From Pedobacter sp. MC2016-05 (GTDB lineage: Bacteria > Bacteroidota > Bacteroidia > Sphingobacteriales > Sphingobacteriaceae), in the NCBI RefSeq assembly GCF_026239735.1, contig NZ_JAPIVT010000012.1, positions 1-64,000 on the forward strand: a stretch of DNA of 64,000 nucleotides, in the 5' to 3' direction. Numbering within the stretch: the first letter of the stretch is position 1; each line of letters begins with the position of its first letter. Of this stretch, positions 25,985-34,562 are shown piece after piece. The position numbers and the translations under genes are program-made. The notes under the pieces were generated by a model. It did not search any database. It was not told where the DNA came from and saw nothing but the letters and a program-made list of their open reading frames with translations.

Positions 25985-27688
25985 ATGAAAATAAGGATAC
26001 TTTTCGCTCTTCTTCTTGCGGGATTGGCAGGATTTGCTCAAAATACTACTGACGGCTATTTCATATTAACCAGAAATGGTTTCAAAGAAAAAAACGCTTA
26101 CGAAACCACAGCTTTTATTGAGAAATATTTTCGCGTTCCTGGAAATAGCGGCTTCAATGCAAGTATTTATTATGTAGAAAACATTCTTAAAAGAGCGGGA
26201 TTTGTTGCAGAAACACAAAACGAATTAGAGGCACCCCTGACCTACCGAATTGAAAAGCGACCGCTCAAAAACAATACCTGGGAACCTATAGATGCGAGTG
26301 TAGAAATTCTTGGAGAACAGCAGCCGTTAATTTCTTTTAAAACCAACCGGAACATGATTCCTATAAACTGCAAATCTACATCTCTTGGTGGCGTTACGGC
26401 AGATGTGATATTGGTAAATAATTTAAAACCGCCTGAGTTAGAAAAGCTGGATCTTCAAGGGAAAATTATTTTTTCTGAGAATCATCCAGGGCGATTATTG
26501 GCTATTGCAACAAAAGCAGGCGCAATTGGTGTTCTTGGCTATTCCATGCCGAAATATACGCAACCAGAAGTACATCAAACCTCCATACAATTTGGGAGTA
26601 TGAAGGCCGATAGTGAAGTTTGGACTTTACTTTTATCTTATGCTGCCAAAGAGAAACTTAAGGCGGCTTGTTTAAAAGGTTCGACAAAGTTGAAAGTTAA
26701 TATTCAAACCAAAATCTATCCTTCGGAAGAATTAACAATTGTAGCAAATGTAAGAGGCGCAGTGAAAGCTAATGAACGATTCGTTTTCAGTGCGCATGTG
26801 CAAGAACCTGGTGCTAACGACAATGCGAGTGGCGTAGGCACATTAGCCGAAATGGCCAGACTAACAGCCGAACTTTATCAAACGAAAAAACTTATACCAC
26901 AACGAACCCTAACTTTTTTATGGGGCGATGAAATTGTATCGACAAAGCGATACATTGTTGAAGATACCACCCGGGCAAAAGGCATTATGTGGGGAATGAG
27001 TTTAGATATGGTTGGCGAGGATACCAAAAAAACAGGCGGATCATTCTTGATCGAAAAAATGCCTGACCCATCAGCCATTTGGACGAGAGGAATAGATAAA
27101 CATACTGAATGGGGCGCTGGCGAAGTTTCGGAGAAGAACCTGTTTCCACATTATTTCAACGATTTTATTTTTGATATCTGCAAAGCTCAAGGAAAATTTG
27201 CCAACTGGACGGTAAATTACAATCCTTTTGAAGGAGGAAGTGATCACACCCCATTTCTTCAAAACAAAATTCCAGGATTGCTGATGTGGCACTTCACCGA
27301 TGTATTTTACCATACAGATAATGACCGATTAGACAAAGTTTCTCCAACGGAAATGAAAAACGTAGGCATTAGCGGATTAACCGCAGCTTACACCCTAATT
27401 TCTGCAGATGAAAATACCGCTCTAACCACCGTTAAACAAGTTAAATCTGATGCATTGATTCGTTTAAAAACGGAATTCGAACTCAGTAAAAAAGCAATAA
27501 CTGAAGGAAAATCGGCAGCCGATGAAAAACACATTTTAGAAGTATGGAGCAAATGGTACGTTGACGCCTTGGCCACTATTAATAAAATGCCAGTTAAAGC
27601 TGAAACCACCCGTGTAGGTTCGACAATAAAGTTTGCAACGAATGAAATTGAGAACCAAACAAAAGTTTATCTCGAAGAGTTGAAGTAA
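25985..27688 (+). CDS. Secreted M28-family aminopeptidase
   Basis: A 567-residue protein with a signal peptide (1-18, ending AGFAQ) and a PA-domain-like insert (about 110-220) before the M28 catalytic domain. The two-zinc site is visible: FSAHVQEPGANDNASGVG (His and bridging Asp), LWGDEIVSTKRY (catalytic Glu/Glu region), DMVGED and the C-terminal GGSDHTPFLQNKIPG with its His. Family enzymes release N-terminal amino acids from peptides and act in the periplasm or outside. The crtD gene begins 1 bp after its stop, so the two are probably coupled although the functions seem unrelated. Confidence 0.9.
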   Translation: MKIRILFALLLAGLAGFAQNTTDGYFILTRNGFKEKNAYETTAFIEKYFRVPGNSGFNASIYYVENILKRAGFVAETQNELEAPLTYRIEKRPLKNNTWEPIDASVEILGEQQPLISFKTNRNMIPINCKSTSLGGVTADVILVNNLKPPELEKLDLQGKIIFSENHPGRLLAIATKAGAIGVLGYSMPKYTQPEVHQTSIQFGSMKADSEVWTLLLSYAAKEKLKAACLKGSTKLKVNIQTKIYPSEELTIVANVRGAVKANERFVFSAHVQEPGANDNASGVGTLAEMARLTAELYQTKKLIPQRTLTFLWGDEIVSTKRYIVEDTTRAKGIMWGMSLDMVGEDTKKTGGSFLIEKMPDPSAIWTRGIDKHTEWGAGEVSEKNLFPHYFNDFIFDICKAQGKFANWTVNYNPFEGGSDHTPFLQNKIPGLLMWHFTDVFYHTDNDRLDKVSPTEMKNVGISGLTAAYTLISADENTALTTVKQVKSDALIRLKTEFELSKKAITEGKSAADEKHILEVWSKWYVDALATINKMPVKAETTRVGSTIKFATNEIENQTKVYLEELK

Positions 27689-27689
27689 G

Positions 27690-29171
27690 ATGCCTGAGCA
27701 AAAAGCCATTGTTATTGGAGCAGGAATTGCAGGAATAGCTTCTGCAATTAGATATGCTGTAAAAGGTTTTGATGTAGAGGTTTTCGAAGCCAATGCTTAT
27801 GCTGGTGGAAAACTCGCTGAAATCAATTTTCAAGGTTTTAGGTTTGATGCCGGTCCGAGTTTGTTTACCATGCCACAATATGTGGATGAACTTTTCCAGC
27901 TGGCCGGGAAAAACCCGAAAGATTATTTTGAGTACGAACGCCTGGATGAAGTTTGCAGATATTTTTATGAAGATGGTTTACGGCTAACTGCGCATACTGA
28001 CGCAAATAAATTCGCCGCGGAAATTGAAGCGAAAACAAAATCTGATGCCAAAGAAATCCATCAGTTTCTTAGAAAAAGTAAAACCATTTATGAAGTCACG
28101 AATAAAGTATTTTTACAAAGATCACTTCATAAGATCAAAAGTTATTTGCACTGGGATACGCTTAAATCGGTTTTTCGTTTCGGACAAATCGATGCTTTTA
28201 GAACCCAGGCAAAGGCAAACCAAAGCTTTTTTAAAGATGAGCGAATTGTACAGCTTTTTAACAGATACGCTACTTACAACGGTTCAAACCCGTATCGGGC
28301 ACCTGCGACTTTAAATGTGATACCGCATTTCGAATATCATTTCGGCGCTTTTATTCCAAAAAAAGGAATGTACAGCATTACGACTTCATTGGTAAAGCTA
28401 GCAGAAGATCTGGGTGTTAAATTTCATTTTAACTCCAAAGTAAGCGAAGTTGTTTATACCAAAAAGAATGGAACGTTAGTGGTTGAAGGCATCATTTGCA
28501 ACGAACAAAAAAGTGCTGCGCGAGTGGTTATTTCTAACCTCGACGTTTGGTTTACCTATCGGAACTTACTAAAGAATTTTCCAGCGCCGGAAAAATTATT
28601 AATTCAGGAACGGAGCAGTTCTGCCTTAATTTTTTACTTGGGAGTTAAAGGGAGTTACCCAGAACTGGATTTGCACAATATCCTTTTCGCGGGAGACTAC
28701 AAAGCTGAGTTTGATACCATTTGGAAAGACAAGACCATTTACGCTGACCCAACAATTTACATCAATATCACTTCAAAATACATTAAAACGGATGCTCCTG
28801 ATGGCTGTGAAAATTGGTTTGTGATGATTAATGTTCCTGCAAACGTTGGCCAAAACTGGGAGGAGTTGATCGCTACTGCCAGGCGAAATATCACCGATAA
28901 AATAAAGAGGATTTTAAAAGTTGATATTGGTGAGCTCATCGTAGCTGAGCAAATCCTGGACCCAAGAAGCATAGAATCCAAAACCGGATCTTATCAGGGA
29001 TCTTTATATGGAAATAGCTCAAATAACCAGTTTGCTGCATTTCTGCGGCATGCAAATTTTAGTTCTACAATAAAGGGGCTTTATTTTTGCGGCGGTAGTG
29101 TTCACCCAGGAGGTGGAATTCCGTTGGCACTACTTTCGGCTAAAATAATAGATCAGGATTTAACGAATTAG
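27690..29171 (+). CDS. crtD: 1-hydroxycarotenoid 3,4-desaturase-like protein (CrtD)
   Basis: A 493-residue FAD-dependent carotenoid desaturase. The N-terminal dinucleotide fold IVIGAGIAGIASAIR (about 7-21), the FRFDAGPSLFTMP segment and the C-terminal GLYFCGGSVHPGGGIPLAL are typical of the CrtI/CrtD family. NRYATYNGSNPYRAPATLNV and the GMYSITTSLVKLAEDLGVKF region resemble CrtD, which desaturates the C3-C4 bond next to the CruF/CrtC-made hydroxyl. The CruF gene 7 kb away supports that reading, but a CrtI-type phytoene desaturase is possible. It ends at a palindromic spacer facing aroK. Confidence 0.72.
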   Translation: MPEQKAIVIGAGIAGIASAIRYAVKGFDVEVFEANAYAGGKLAEINFQGFRFDAGPSLFTMPQYVDELFQLAGKNPKDYFEYERLDEVCRYFYEDGLRLTAHTDANKFAAEIEAKTKSDAKEIHQFLRKSKTIYEVTNKVFLQRSLHKIKSYLHWDTLKSVFRFGQIDAFRTQAKANQSFFKDERIVQLFNRYATYNGSNPYRAPATLNVIPHFEYHFGAFIPKKGMYSITTSLVKLAEDLGVKFHFNSKVSEVVYTKKNGTLVVEGIICNEQKSAARVVISNLDVWFTYRNLLKNFPAPEKLLIQERSSSALIFYLGVKGSYPELDLHNILFAGDYKAEFDTIWKDKTIYADPTIYINITSKYIKTDAPDGCENWFVMINVPANVGQNWEELIATARRNITDKIKRILKVDIGELIVAEQILDPRSIESKTGSYQGSLYGNSSNNQFAAFLRHANFSSTIKGLYFCGGSVHPGGGIPLALLSAKIIDQDLTN

Positions 29172-29191
29172 CTAATTAATAAATAAGCCAA

Positions 29192-29791
29192 TTAGCTAAT
29201 TTTATTTTTTATTGTTTCTTCCAATTGCTCAGCATCCAGATCAAAAGCATCGACAATTATTCTAGCCTTCATGTAAAAAGGGTTGCGCTCTTCTAACTTT
29301 ACTTCAATAAAAGCTAAAAGCTCTTCATCGTTCAAATCTTTAATCAATGGTCGTTTTTGGCGGTTATGTAGTCGTGAAACCAGAGCTGCAGGTTCCATTT
29401 GGAGGTAAACCGTTGTTCCGTTGGCATTCATCCAATCCATATTATCGAAAAAGCAAGGCAAGCCGCCACCTGTTGCAACCACACAAGTCTTAGGATAATC
29501 AAAAGTTTTAAGCATCTCACTTTCAAAATTCCTAAACCCACTTTCGCCAAATTCTATAAAATATTCGGCGATCGTTTTGCCTGATTTGCTTACAATTTCA
29601 GCATCCAGATCAACAACAGGACATTCTAACCGATGCGCCAACTGTTTTGCTTTGGTACTTTTACCGCAACCCATATATCCAATGAGGAAAATTAATCCCT
29701 CAGCCCTTAAATGGGAATTTGAATTGCTAACCACTAAATCCCCTAAAGGGGACTTCTCCTTTTTATCGTACCCTGAATTTTCATCAGCCAT
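29192..29791 (-). CDS. aroK: Shikimate kinase with an unusual N-terminal extension
   Basis: Shikimate kinase phosphorylates shikimate at O3 in the aromatic amino acid pathway. The core starts near residue 33 with IFLIGYMGCGKSTKA (P-loop about 38-46), followed by DLDAEI, FRNFESE, the ATGGGLPC shikimate-binding motif and the RPLI lid. Residues 1-32 (MADENSGYDKKEKSPLGDLV and SNSNSHLRAEG) are not part of the family fold and look like translated repeat DNA with the palindrome CCCCTAAAGGGG. The gene may therefore have lost its original start; the ATG at 29791 or a GTG about 20 codons downstream could be used. Confidence 0.88.
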   Translation of the reverse strand: MADENSGYDKKEKSPLGDLVVSNSNSHLRAEGLIFLIGYMGCGKSTKAKQLAHRLECPVVDLDAEIVSKSGKTIAEYFIEFGESGFRNFESEMLKTFDYPKTCVVATGGGLPCFFDNMDWMNANGTTVYLQMEPAALVSRLHNRQKRPLIKDLNDEELLAFIEVKLEERNPFYMKARIIVDAFDLDAEQLEETIKNKIS

Positions 29792-29871
29792 ATATAATGT
29801 TTAATTTTTTATTTCTTTTTTATGTTGTCGCTATTTCCATCTCGCCTGCGGTTCCCCCTTCGGGGGGTTGG
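29741..29871. repeat. Palindromic repeat units in and upstream of aroK
   Basis: CCCCTAAAGGGG (within the aroK N-terminal extension) and CCCCCTTCGGGGGG (about 29854-29867, upstream of aroK and just after the end of the permease gene) are short palindromes of a type that is scattered in many Bacteroidota genomes. Their nearness suggests one repeat insertion or expansion around the aroK start. Confidence 0.45.
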
Positions 29872-29874
29872 GCG

Positions 29875-30930
29875 CTAAGCCAATTTTACTCTTGGATCAA
29901 CGTAAGCATAAAGTATATCTACCAGAATATTGATTACCACAAACACAAAAGCGATAAATAAGATAGAGCCCATGACTACTGGAAAATCTGACATTTCTAA
30001 CGCAGTTACAGTAGTTCTGCCTAAACCATTATAGCCAAAAATATATTCTACAAAGAAAGAACCGGCAAGCAATGAAGCAAACCAACCCGAAATGGCGGTA
30101 ATTACCGGATTCATAGCATTCTTTAAAGCATGTTTGTAAATGATTGCGTTTTTACTTAGTCCTTTGGCTCTTGCTGTTCTGATATAATCCTGTGCTAAAA
30201 CATCAAGCATAGCGCTTCTGGTAAGCTGTACAATGATGGCAAGTGGCCTCAAACCCAGCGTAATCATTGGTAACCAAAGATTTCTTAGTGTTAAAATTTC
30301 TCCACTAAAAGGATCGTAAGAATACAGGCTTCCGCTCATTTTCAAACCCGTATAGTCGCTTAATACGAAACCAAAAAGCCAGGCTATGATGATTCCGGCA
30401 AAGAAAGAGGGTGCCGAAATACCCAGAATGGCGAAAGCATTGGCAGCTTTATCAATCCATGAATCTTTGTAAACGGCAGACAATACGCCTAAAAACACAC
30501 CAATAATGGTCGCAAAAATCATTGCGGTAAGCGCTAATACAAAGGTATTTGGAACGGTTTCTGATAAAATTGCCGTTACATCGCGTTTAGTCTGGTAAGA
30601 GCTTCGCAGATAAGGCCACTTTAATACCATTGCTTTTTGATCGAATCCGATTAATTTGGCGTAATGATATTTGGCTTGAGTTACACTATCATTGTCCAAA
30701 ATGCTTATCGGTGAAAGATCATTTACATAAAGTACAAATTGCATGGGCTTTGAACGATCTAAACCAAATTCCTTTCTCACTGCTTCCAGCGATTGAACAT
30801 CAGCTCGCTGACCCATCGTCATCCGGGCCGGATCGCCCGGCAAAATATTAAAGAGTACAAAAACAACCAATACTACGCCCGCCATTACCAGCAAGCCATA
30901 CATCAGTTTTTTTATAGCATATGCAATCAT
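29875..30930 (-). CDS. ABC transporter permease, DppB/OppB type
   Basis: A 351-residue inner membrane permease for peptides or nickel-like substrates. It has the typical N-terminal MIAYAIKKLMYGLLVMAGVV helix, FNILPGDPARMTMGQRAD, and six membrane helices. The C-terminal half holds the ATPase-contact loop with DYIRTARAKGLSKNAII (EAA motif). Length is slightly above the usual 310-330 residues because of a larger first periplasmic loop. No second permease (DppC), ATPase or binding-protein gene adjoins it. Its start overlaps the end of the next gene upstream by one base, so it is co-transcribed with the DoxX/MauE-like protein and a DUF1599 gene. Confidence 0.88.
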   Translation of the reverse strand: MIAYAIKKLMYGLLVMAGVVLVVFVLFNILPGDPARMTMGQRADVQSLEAVRKEFGLDRSKPMQFVLYVNDLSPISILDNDSVTQAKYHYAKLIGFDQKAMVLKWPYLRSSYQTKRDVTAILSETVPNTFVLALTAMIFATIIGVFLGVLSAVYKDSWIDKAANAFAILGISAPSFFAGIIIAWLFGFVLSDYTGLKMSGSLYSYDPFSGEILTLRNLWLPMITLGLRPLAIIVQLTRSAMLDVLAQDYIRTARAKGLSKNAIIYKHALKNAMNPVITAISGWFASLLAGSFFVEYIFGYNGLGRTTVTALEMSDFPVVMGSILFIAFVFVVINILVDILYAYVDPRVKLA

Positions 30931-32081
30931 TATCTATCGAAATATTTTCGGCTCAGTTGATCAAAGGTAGGCACATTGTGATAGTGCCATTTGTTAATCA
31001 CTACGCCATTTTTGAGTAACAGAATTCCTGGGTTTGCCCGCACCATGCTTTTCAATGGAACAGCATCAGCGTAAAAAACCTCTGAGAAAAGGTTATTCTT
31101 TTTAATAAACGCTTCTGCATCCTGAGCTGAATTTGCCGTTAATAAAACCGTGCGAATATTAAACTGTTGCGTCGCATTTATTGCCAGTGCATTGAGCTTT
31201 CCAACTGCAGCCTGGTTGGCATTTTTTAAATCATAAGCAACGAAAATCAAAGTATAGTATGGATTTTCAATGAGCTCTTTTGTATAATCGGTGCCGGAAG
31301 CATCAGTAATTTTTAAATCTTTTATCTTCGGCTCATAGCCTTTTTTAACCAGGCGCTGCACCGGCTCACCAACGATTTCCCAATTATTATCTTTCCAAAT
31401 TTCGGTTTTTAGATAGGCTTTATCGCTCATATCCTTCTCTTCTTTGGTTTTCTTATTTACCAGATGATACATAATTTCATACTCATCTGGTTTTTCGCCT
31501 GGCGGAATAATCATTTGAGACGGGATGTGCACTCCCACTTTATACGGTAAAAAATCTATTATCGGTAAAACGTTATAAGTGAAAATTCCAAAACCTAAAG
31601 CCACGAGCATGATGAGGATTGCAATATTTCGCTGAATAGCTGGCTTGGTAAAAACTGGTTTAATTTGGTGTTTATTGAAGAAAATAACCAATATCAAAGC
31701 GAGCAAAATTAAATCTTTACTGAACGACTGCCACGGTGTAAGCGGTATGGCATCGCCAAAGCAACCGCAACTGGTAACCACCTTAAATGCAGCTGATACG
31801 AAAGTAAGTAAGGTAAAAAAAATGATAAGGACAAGTAAACCCCAGGCCACTTTTCTGCTCCAGAAACCTAAAAGAAGCAGTGCGCCAAGTATAATCTCAA
31901 GTGTGCAGAGCAAAATCGCAATCCCTGTTGCTGCACCACTCAAAAAATTTAGATGGAAAACTTCAAAATACTCCTGCAACTTATAGCCGAAACCCAATGG
32001 ATCGTTAGCCTTTATTAGACCTGAAAATATAAAGAGAACACCAACGAAAATTCTTGAAATATTTAAGATTATATTCTTCAT
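30930..32081 (-). CDS. BT_3928-like DoxX/MauE membrane protein with thioredoxin-like C-terminus
   Basis: A 383-residue Bacteroidota protein. Residues 1-150 hold four membrane helices of the DoxX/MauE type, starting MKNIILNISRIFVGVLFIFS, with a conserved cysteine pair in VVTSCGCFGDAIPLTPW. One further helix (about 155-175) leads to a soluble region whose end (about 250-383) reads like a thioredoxin fold without a CxxC (GTDYTKELIENPYYTLIFVA, RANPGILLLKNGVVINKW). The family may take part in extracytoplasmic redox or membrane chemistry; no activity is established. It touches the DppB-like gene by one base and abuts DUF1599 upstream. Confidence 0.85.
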   Translation of the reverse strand: MKNIILNISRIFVGVLFIFSGLIKANDPLGFGYKLQEYFEVFHLNFLSGAATGIAILLCTLEIILGALLLLGFWSRKVAWGLLVLIIFFTLLTFVSAAFKVVTSCGCFGDAIPLTPWQSFSKDLILLALILVIFFNKHQIKPVFTKPAIQRNIAILIMLVALGFGIFTYNVLPIIDFLPYKVGVHIPSQMIIPPGEKPDEYEIMYHLVNKKTKEEKDMSDKAYLKTEIWKDNNWEIVGEPVQRLVKKGYEPKIKDLKITDASGTDYTKELIENPYYTLIFVAYDLKNANQAAVGKLNALAINATQQFNIRTVLLTANSAQDAEAFIKKNNLFSEVFYADAVPLKSMVRANPGILLLKNGVVINKWHYHNVPTFDQLSRKYFDR

Positions 32082-32633
32082 CTACTTTACGCCTAGTTTA
32101 ATTAATGCAAACACGGAGTAGTTTAGCATATCCTGATAGTTTGCTTTTACACCTTCTGAAGCAAGTGTTTGGCCTTCGTTGTCTTCAATTTGCTTTACGC
32201 GAAAAACCTTCATCAATATTAAATCAGTTAAAGAACTGATCCGCATGTCTCTCCAGGCTTCGCCATAATCATGGTTTTTTGCAAACATCAGGTTTTTGGT
32301 TTCCTCAATCTTTGCATCGAATTGGAGTTCAACCTCGCCGTAAGGCATTTCATTTGGGTCAGTTTCCGATAACTCCATTTGCATCATCGCAATAACGCAA
32401 TAATTTACAATTCCAATATATTCAGAGATGATGCCTTCGCCTACCAGACTAACTTTTTTCTCCTCTAAAGTGCGGATGCGTTGTGCTTTGATAAAAATCT
32501 GATCAGTGATTGAACTTAACCTTAAAATACGCCAGGCCGTTCCATAATCCTTTGTTTTTTTTAGAAATAAAGATCTGCAAACCGCGATCACTTCATCAAA
32601 TTCTTCAGCAGTATTTGTTTGTATCAAAATCAA
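32082..32633 (-). CDS. DUF1599 protein with two repeated halves
   Basis: A 183-residue cytosolic protein of the DUF1599 family found in Bacteroidota. It is an internal duplication: KTKDYGTAWRILRLSSITDQ (from residue 26) and KNHDYGEAWRDMRISSLTDL (from residue 119) align, including the trailing helix with KAQRIRTLEE and KVFRVKQIED. The charged helices with His/Asp/Glu positions resemble all-alpha NTP pyrophosphatases, but the family's reaction is not known to me. It abuts the DoxX/MauE-like gene and diverges from folP. Confidence 0.8.
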   Translation of the reverse strand: MILIQTNTAEEFDEVIAVCRSLFLKKTKDYGTAWRILRLSSITDQIFIKAQRIRTLEEKKVSLVGEGIISEYIGIVNYCVIAMMQMELSETDPNEMPYGEVELQFDAKIEETKNLMFAKNHDYGEAWRDMRISSLTDLILMKVFRVKQIEDNEGQTLASEGVKANYQDMLNYSVFALIKLGVK

Positions 32634-32652
32634 TAAATTATTAGTTTTAGTG

Positions 32653-32660
32653 TATTTTTG
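32653..32660 (+). promoter_or_regulatory. -7 promoter element for folP
   Basis: TATTTTTG fits the TAnnTTTG consensus and lies 66 bp before the folP ATG. A TTTG at the expected -33 distance is not seen, so the match is partial. Confidence 0.3.
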
Positions 32661-32725
32661 TCTAGATTGAACAAAAGCTAAAGATACATTTTTATAGCGA
32701 AACCCAAATCCCGAAAGGGTTTATT

Positions 32726-33580
32726 ATGTCAGAAAAAAACTTTTTAGAAGCCCAGCAAAGTATAAACGCTAAGGGACGAATAATTGATTTAAGTGAGCCT
32801 AAAGTGATGGGGATACTAAACATTACCCCAGATTCTTTTTTCGGTGAAAGCAGAACCAAATCAATTCATGAAGCGCTTTCCAAAGCAGAAAAATTTTTGA
32901 AAGAAGGCGCTACGTTTATTGATATTGGCGGATATTCATCGAGACCCGGAGCTGCTGATGTATCAATTGAAGAAGAGTTATATCGCACTGTTTCAGTAGT
33001 TGAGGCCATTTCAACCATGCTTCCGGAAGCAGTTATTTCTATCGATACTTTTAGAGCCAAAGTGGCCGAAGAAACTGTTTATGCTGGGGCACACATTGTC
33101 AATGATATTTCTGCTGGCGATCTGGACGAGGGAATGTTCGAAATGGTAGCCACGCTAAAAGTTCCATACATGATGATGCATATGCAGGGCACACCACAAA
33201 CCATGCATCAAAACCCTCATTACGAAAATGTAACCTTAGAAGTCGTAGATTATCTGGCTAAGAAAGTGGCCCAACTTCGAGCACTTAAGATACACGACCT
33301 AATTATTGACCCAGGTTTTGGTTTTGGAAAAACACTCGAACACAATTATCAATTGCTTAAGGAAATGGAAGCTTTCAAACTATTTAAACTCCCGGTTTTA
33401 GTTGGTTTCTCAAGGAAGGGTATGATTCATAAAGTATTGGGGACAACTGCAGCGGATGCATTAAACGGCACCACGGTTTTAAATACCATTGCTTTGCAAA
33501 AAGGAGCTAAAATATTAAGGGTTCATGATGTAAAGGAAGCTGTTGAATGTGTGAAATTGGTCGAAAGGCTTCAGGGTTAA
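32726..33580 (+). CDS. folP: Dihydropteroate synthase
   Basis: A 284-residue TIM-barrel enzyme that joins 6-hydroxymethyl-dihydropterin pyrophosphate and p-aminobenzoate to dihydropteroate in folate synthesis. Diagnostic motifs are VMGILNITPDSFFG (residues 27-40), FIDIGGYSSRPGA, the HIVNDISAGD pterin site, MHMQGTPQTMH and DPGFGFGKTLEHN. SRKGMI with the Lys and the C-terminal RVHDVKEAVECV complete the site. Length is standard. It is divergent from the DUF1599 operon and 57 bp upstream of cdaA, with which it may be co-transcribed. Confidence 0.96.
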   Translation: MSEKNFLEAQQSINAKGRIIDLSEPKVMGILNITPDSFFGESRTKSIHEALSKAEKFLKEGATFIDIGGYSSRPGAADVSIEEELYRTVSVVEAISTMLPEAVISIDTFRAKVAEETVYAGAHIVNDISAGDLDEGMFEMVATLKVPYMMMHMQGTPQTMHQNPHYENVTLEVVDYLAKKVAQLRALKIHDLIIDPGFGFGKTLEHNYQLLKEMEAFKLFKLPVLVGFSRKGMIHKVLGTTAADALNGTTVLNTIALQKGAKILRVHDVKEAVECVKLVERLQG

Positions 33581-33637
33581 TCTCACATATCATACTGAAA
33601 ATTGTAAACTGATAACTGTTTTAGTATCTTGTGACTG

Positions 33638-34429
33638 ATGAAAGGTTTTGATTTTGATTTTCTTAAGGTATCGCCAACAGATGTAGTAGACATTGTACTT
33701 GTTGCAATATTGATTTACTACGTTTACACACTGATACGCAATACGTTGGCGGTAAACTTATTGGTCGGCATGTTTATTATCACAGTTTTTTACTGGATAG
33801 TAAAGGCCCTTCACATGGAATTACTCACTACCATCATAGAGAAATTTATGAGCGTTGGGATCATTGCGCTGATTGTTATTTTTCACCCTGAAATCAGACG
33901 TTTTCTTTTGCTTATCGGCAAAAATGCATTTCTGCAAAAAAATAAAGCTTGGTGGGGTTACTTATTTGGCCGCAAGGAAATTGAGCGGAATAATTTAACC
34001 CGGATAAAACCCATTATCGATGCCTGTAAAACAATGAAAAAAACTCGTACAGGGGCGTTGATTGTGTTTGTAAAATTTTACGACGAACAATTTTTTGCCA
34101 ATAGCTGTGAGGTTGTTGATGCGAAAATTTCGAAAAGGCTCCTGGAAAGTATTTTTCAAAAAAACAGTCCGTTGCATGATGGCGCTGTTGTGATTTCGGA
34201 AAATAAAATTAAAAGTGCCAGTTGTATTTTGCCTTTAACAGATAACGACCAACTGCCTTCTCAATTTGGGTTAAGACACCGGGCTGGTATTGGTGTGTCT
34301 GAAACTACTGACGCAGTAGCGGTAATTATTTCAGAGGAGACAGGAGAAATTTCTTATGCCAAACAAGGACGAGTGAGAATGAATGTTTCTTTCGGAGAGC
34401 TGGAGAAATTGCTTAATAAAGATTTTTAA
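33638..34429 (+). CDS. cdaA: Diadenylate cyclase CdaA
   Basis: A 263-residue membrane-bound cyclase that makes the second messenger c-di-AMP from two ATP. Three N-terminal membrane helices (about 15-80) are followed by the DAC domain with the catalytic DGA motif (residues 181-183, LHDGAVVIS) and the RHR motif (213-215, GLRHRAGIG). Length and layout match CdaA of Firmicutes and Bacteroidota. It is usually near glmM or folP; here folP is directly upstream. A repeat-rich spacer with a 16-bp stem separates it from the convergent bacilliredoxin gene. Confidence 0.93.
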   Translation: MKGFDFDFLKVSPTDVVDIVLVAILIYYVYTLIRNTLAVNLLVGMFIITVFYWIVKALHMELLTTIIEKFMSVGIIALIVIFHPEIRRFLLLIGKNAFLQKNKAWWGYLFGRKEIERNNLTRIKPIIDACKTMKKTRTGALIVFVKFYDEQFFANSCEVVDAKISKRLLESIFQKNSPLHDGAVVISENKIKSASCILPLTDNDQLPSQFGLRHRAGIGVSETTDAVAVIISEETGEISYAKQGRVRMNVSFGELEKLLNKDF

Positions 34430-34434
34430 GAGAA

Positions 34435-34560
34435 AAGAACAAAAATTAAAGAGCAAGGAACAAAGAACAAAGATCCAAAAGCTAAAAAAGCTGGTAAAAT
34501 AAAAGAGCAAGGATTTATAGACATTGAATCTTTAATCCTTACTCTTTTATCCTTGTTCCT
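34435..34560. repeat. Purine-rich AAAGAACAAAG/AGAGCAAGG repeat with a 16-bp stem
   Basis: The spacer carries GAGCAAGGAACAAAGAACAA (34451-34470), and TAAAAGAGCAAGGATT (34500-34515) pairs with AATCCTTACTCTTTTA (34534-34549) with one mismatch. Similar words in the opposite sense occur at 39183-39360 and at the very end of recJ. It lies between two convergent genes and may end their transcripts. Confidence 0.55.
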
Positions 34561-34562
34561 AA

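Noticed and set aside
29172..29191. Terminator-like palindromes AATTAGCTAATT at the crtD-aroK junction
   Set aside because: AATTAGCTAATT is repeated but AT-rich and with no clear T-run in a fixed orientation, so a terminator is not certain enough to list separately.
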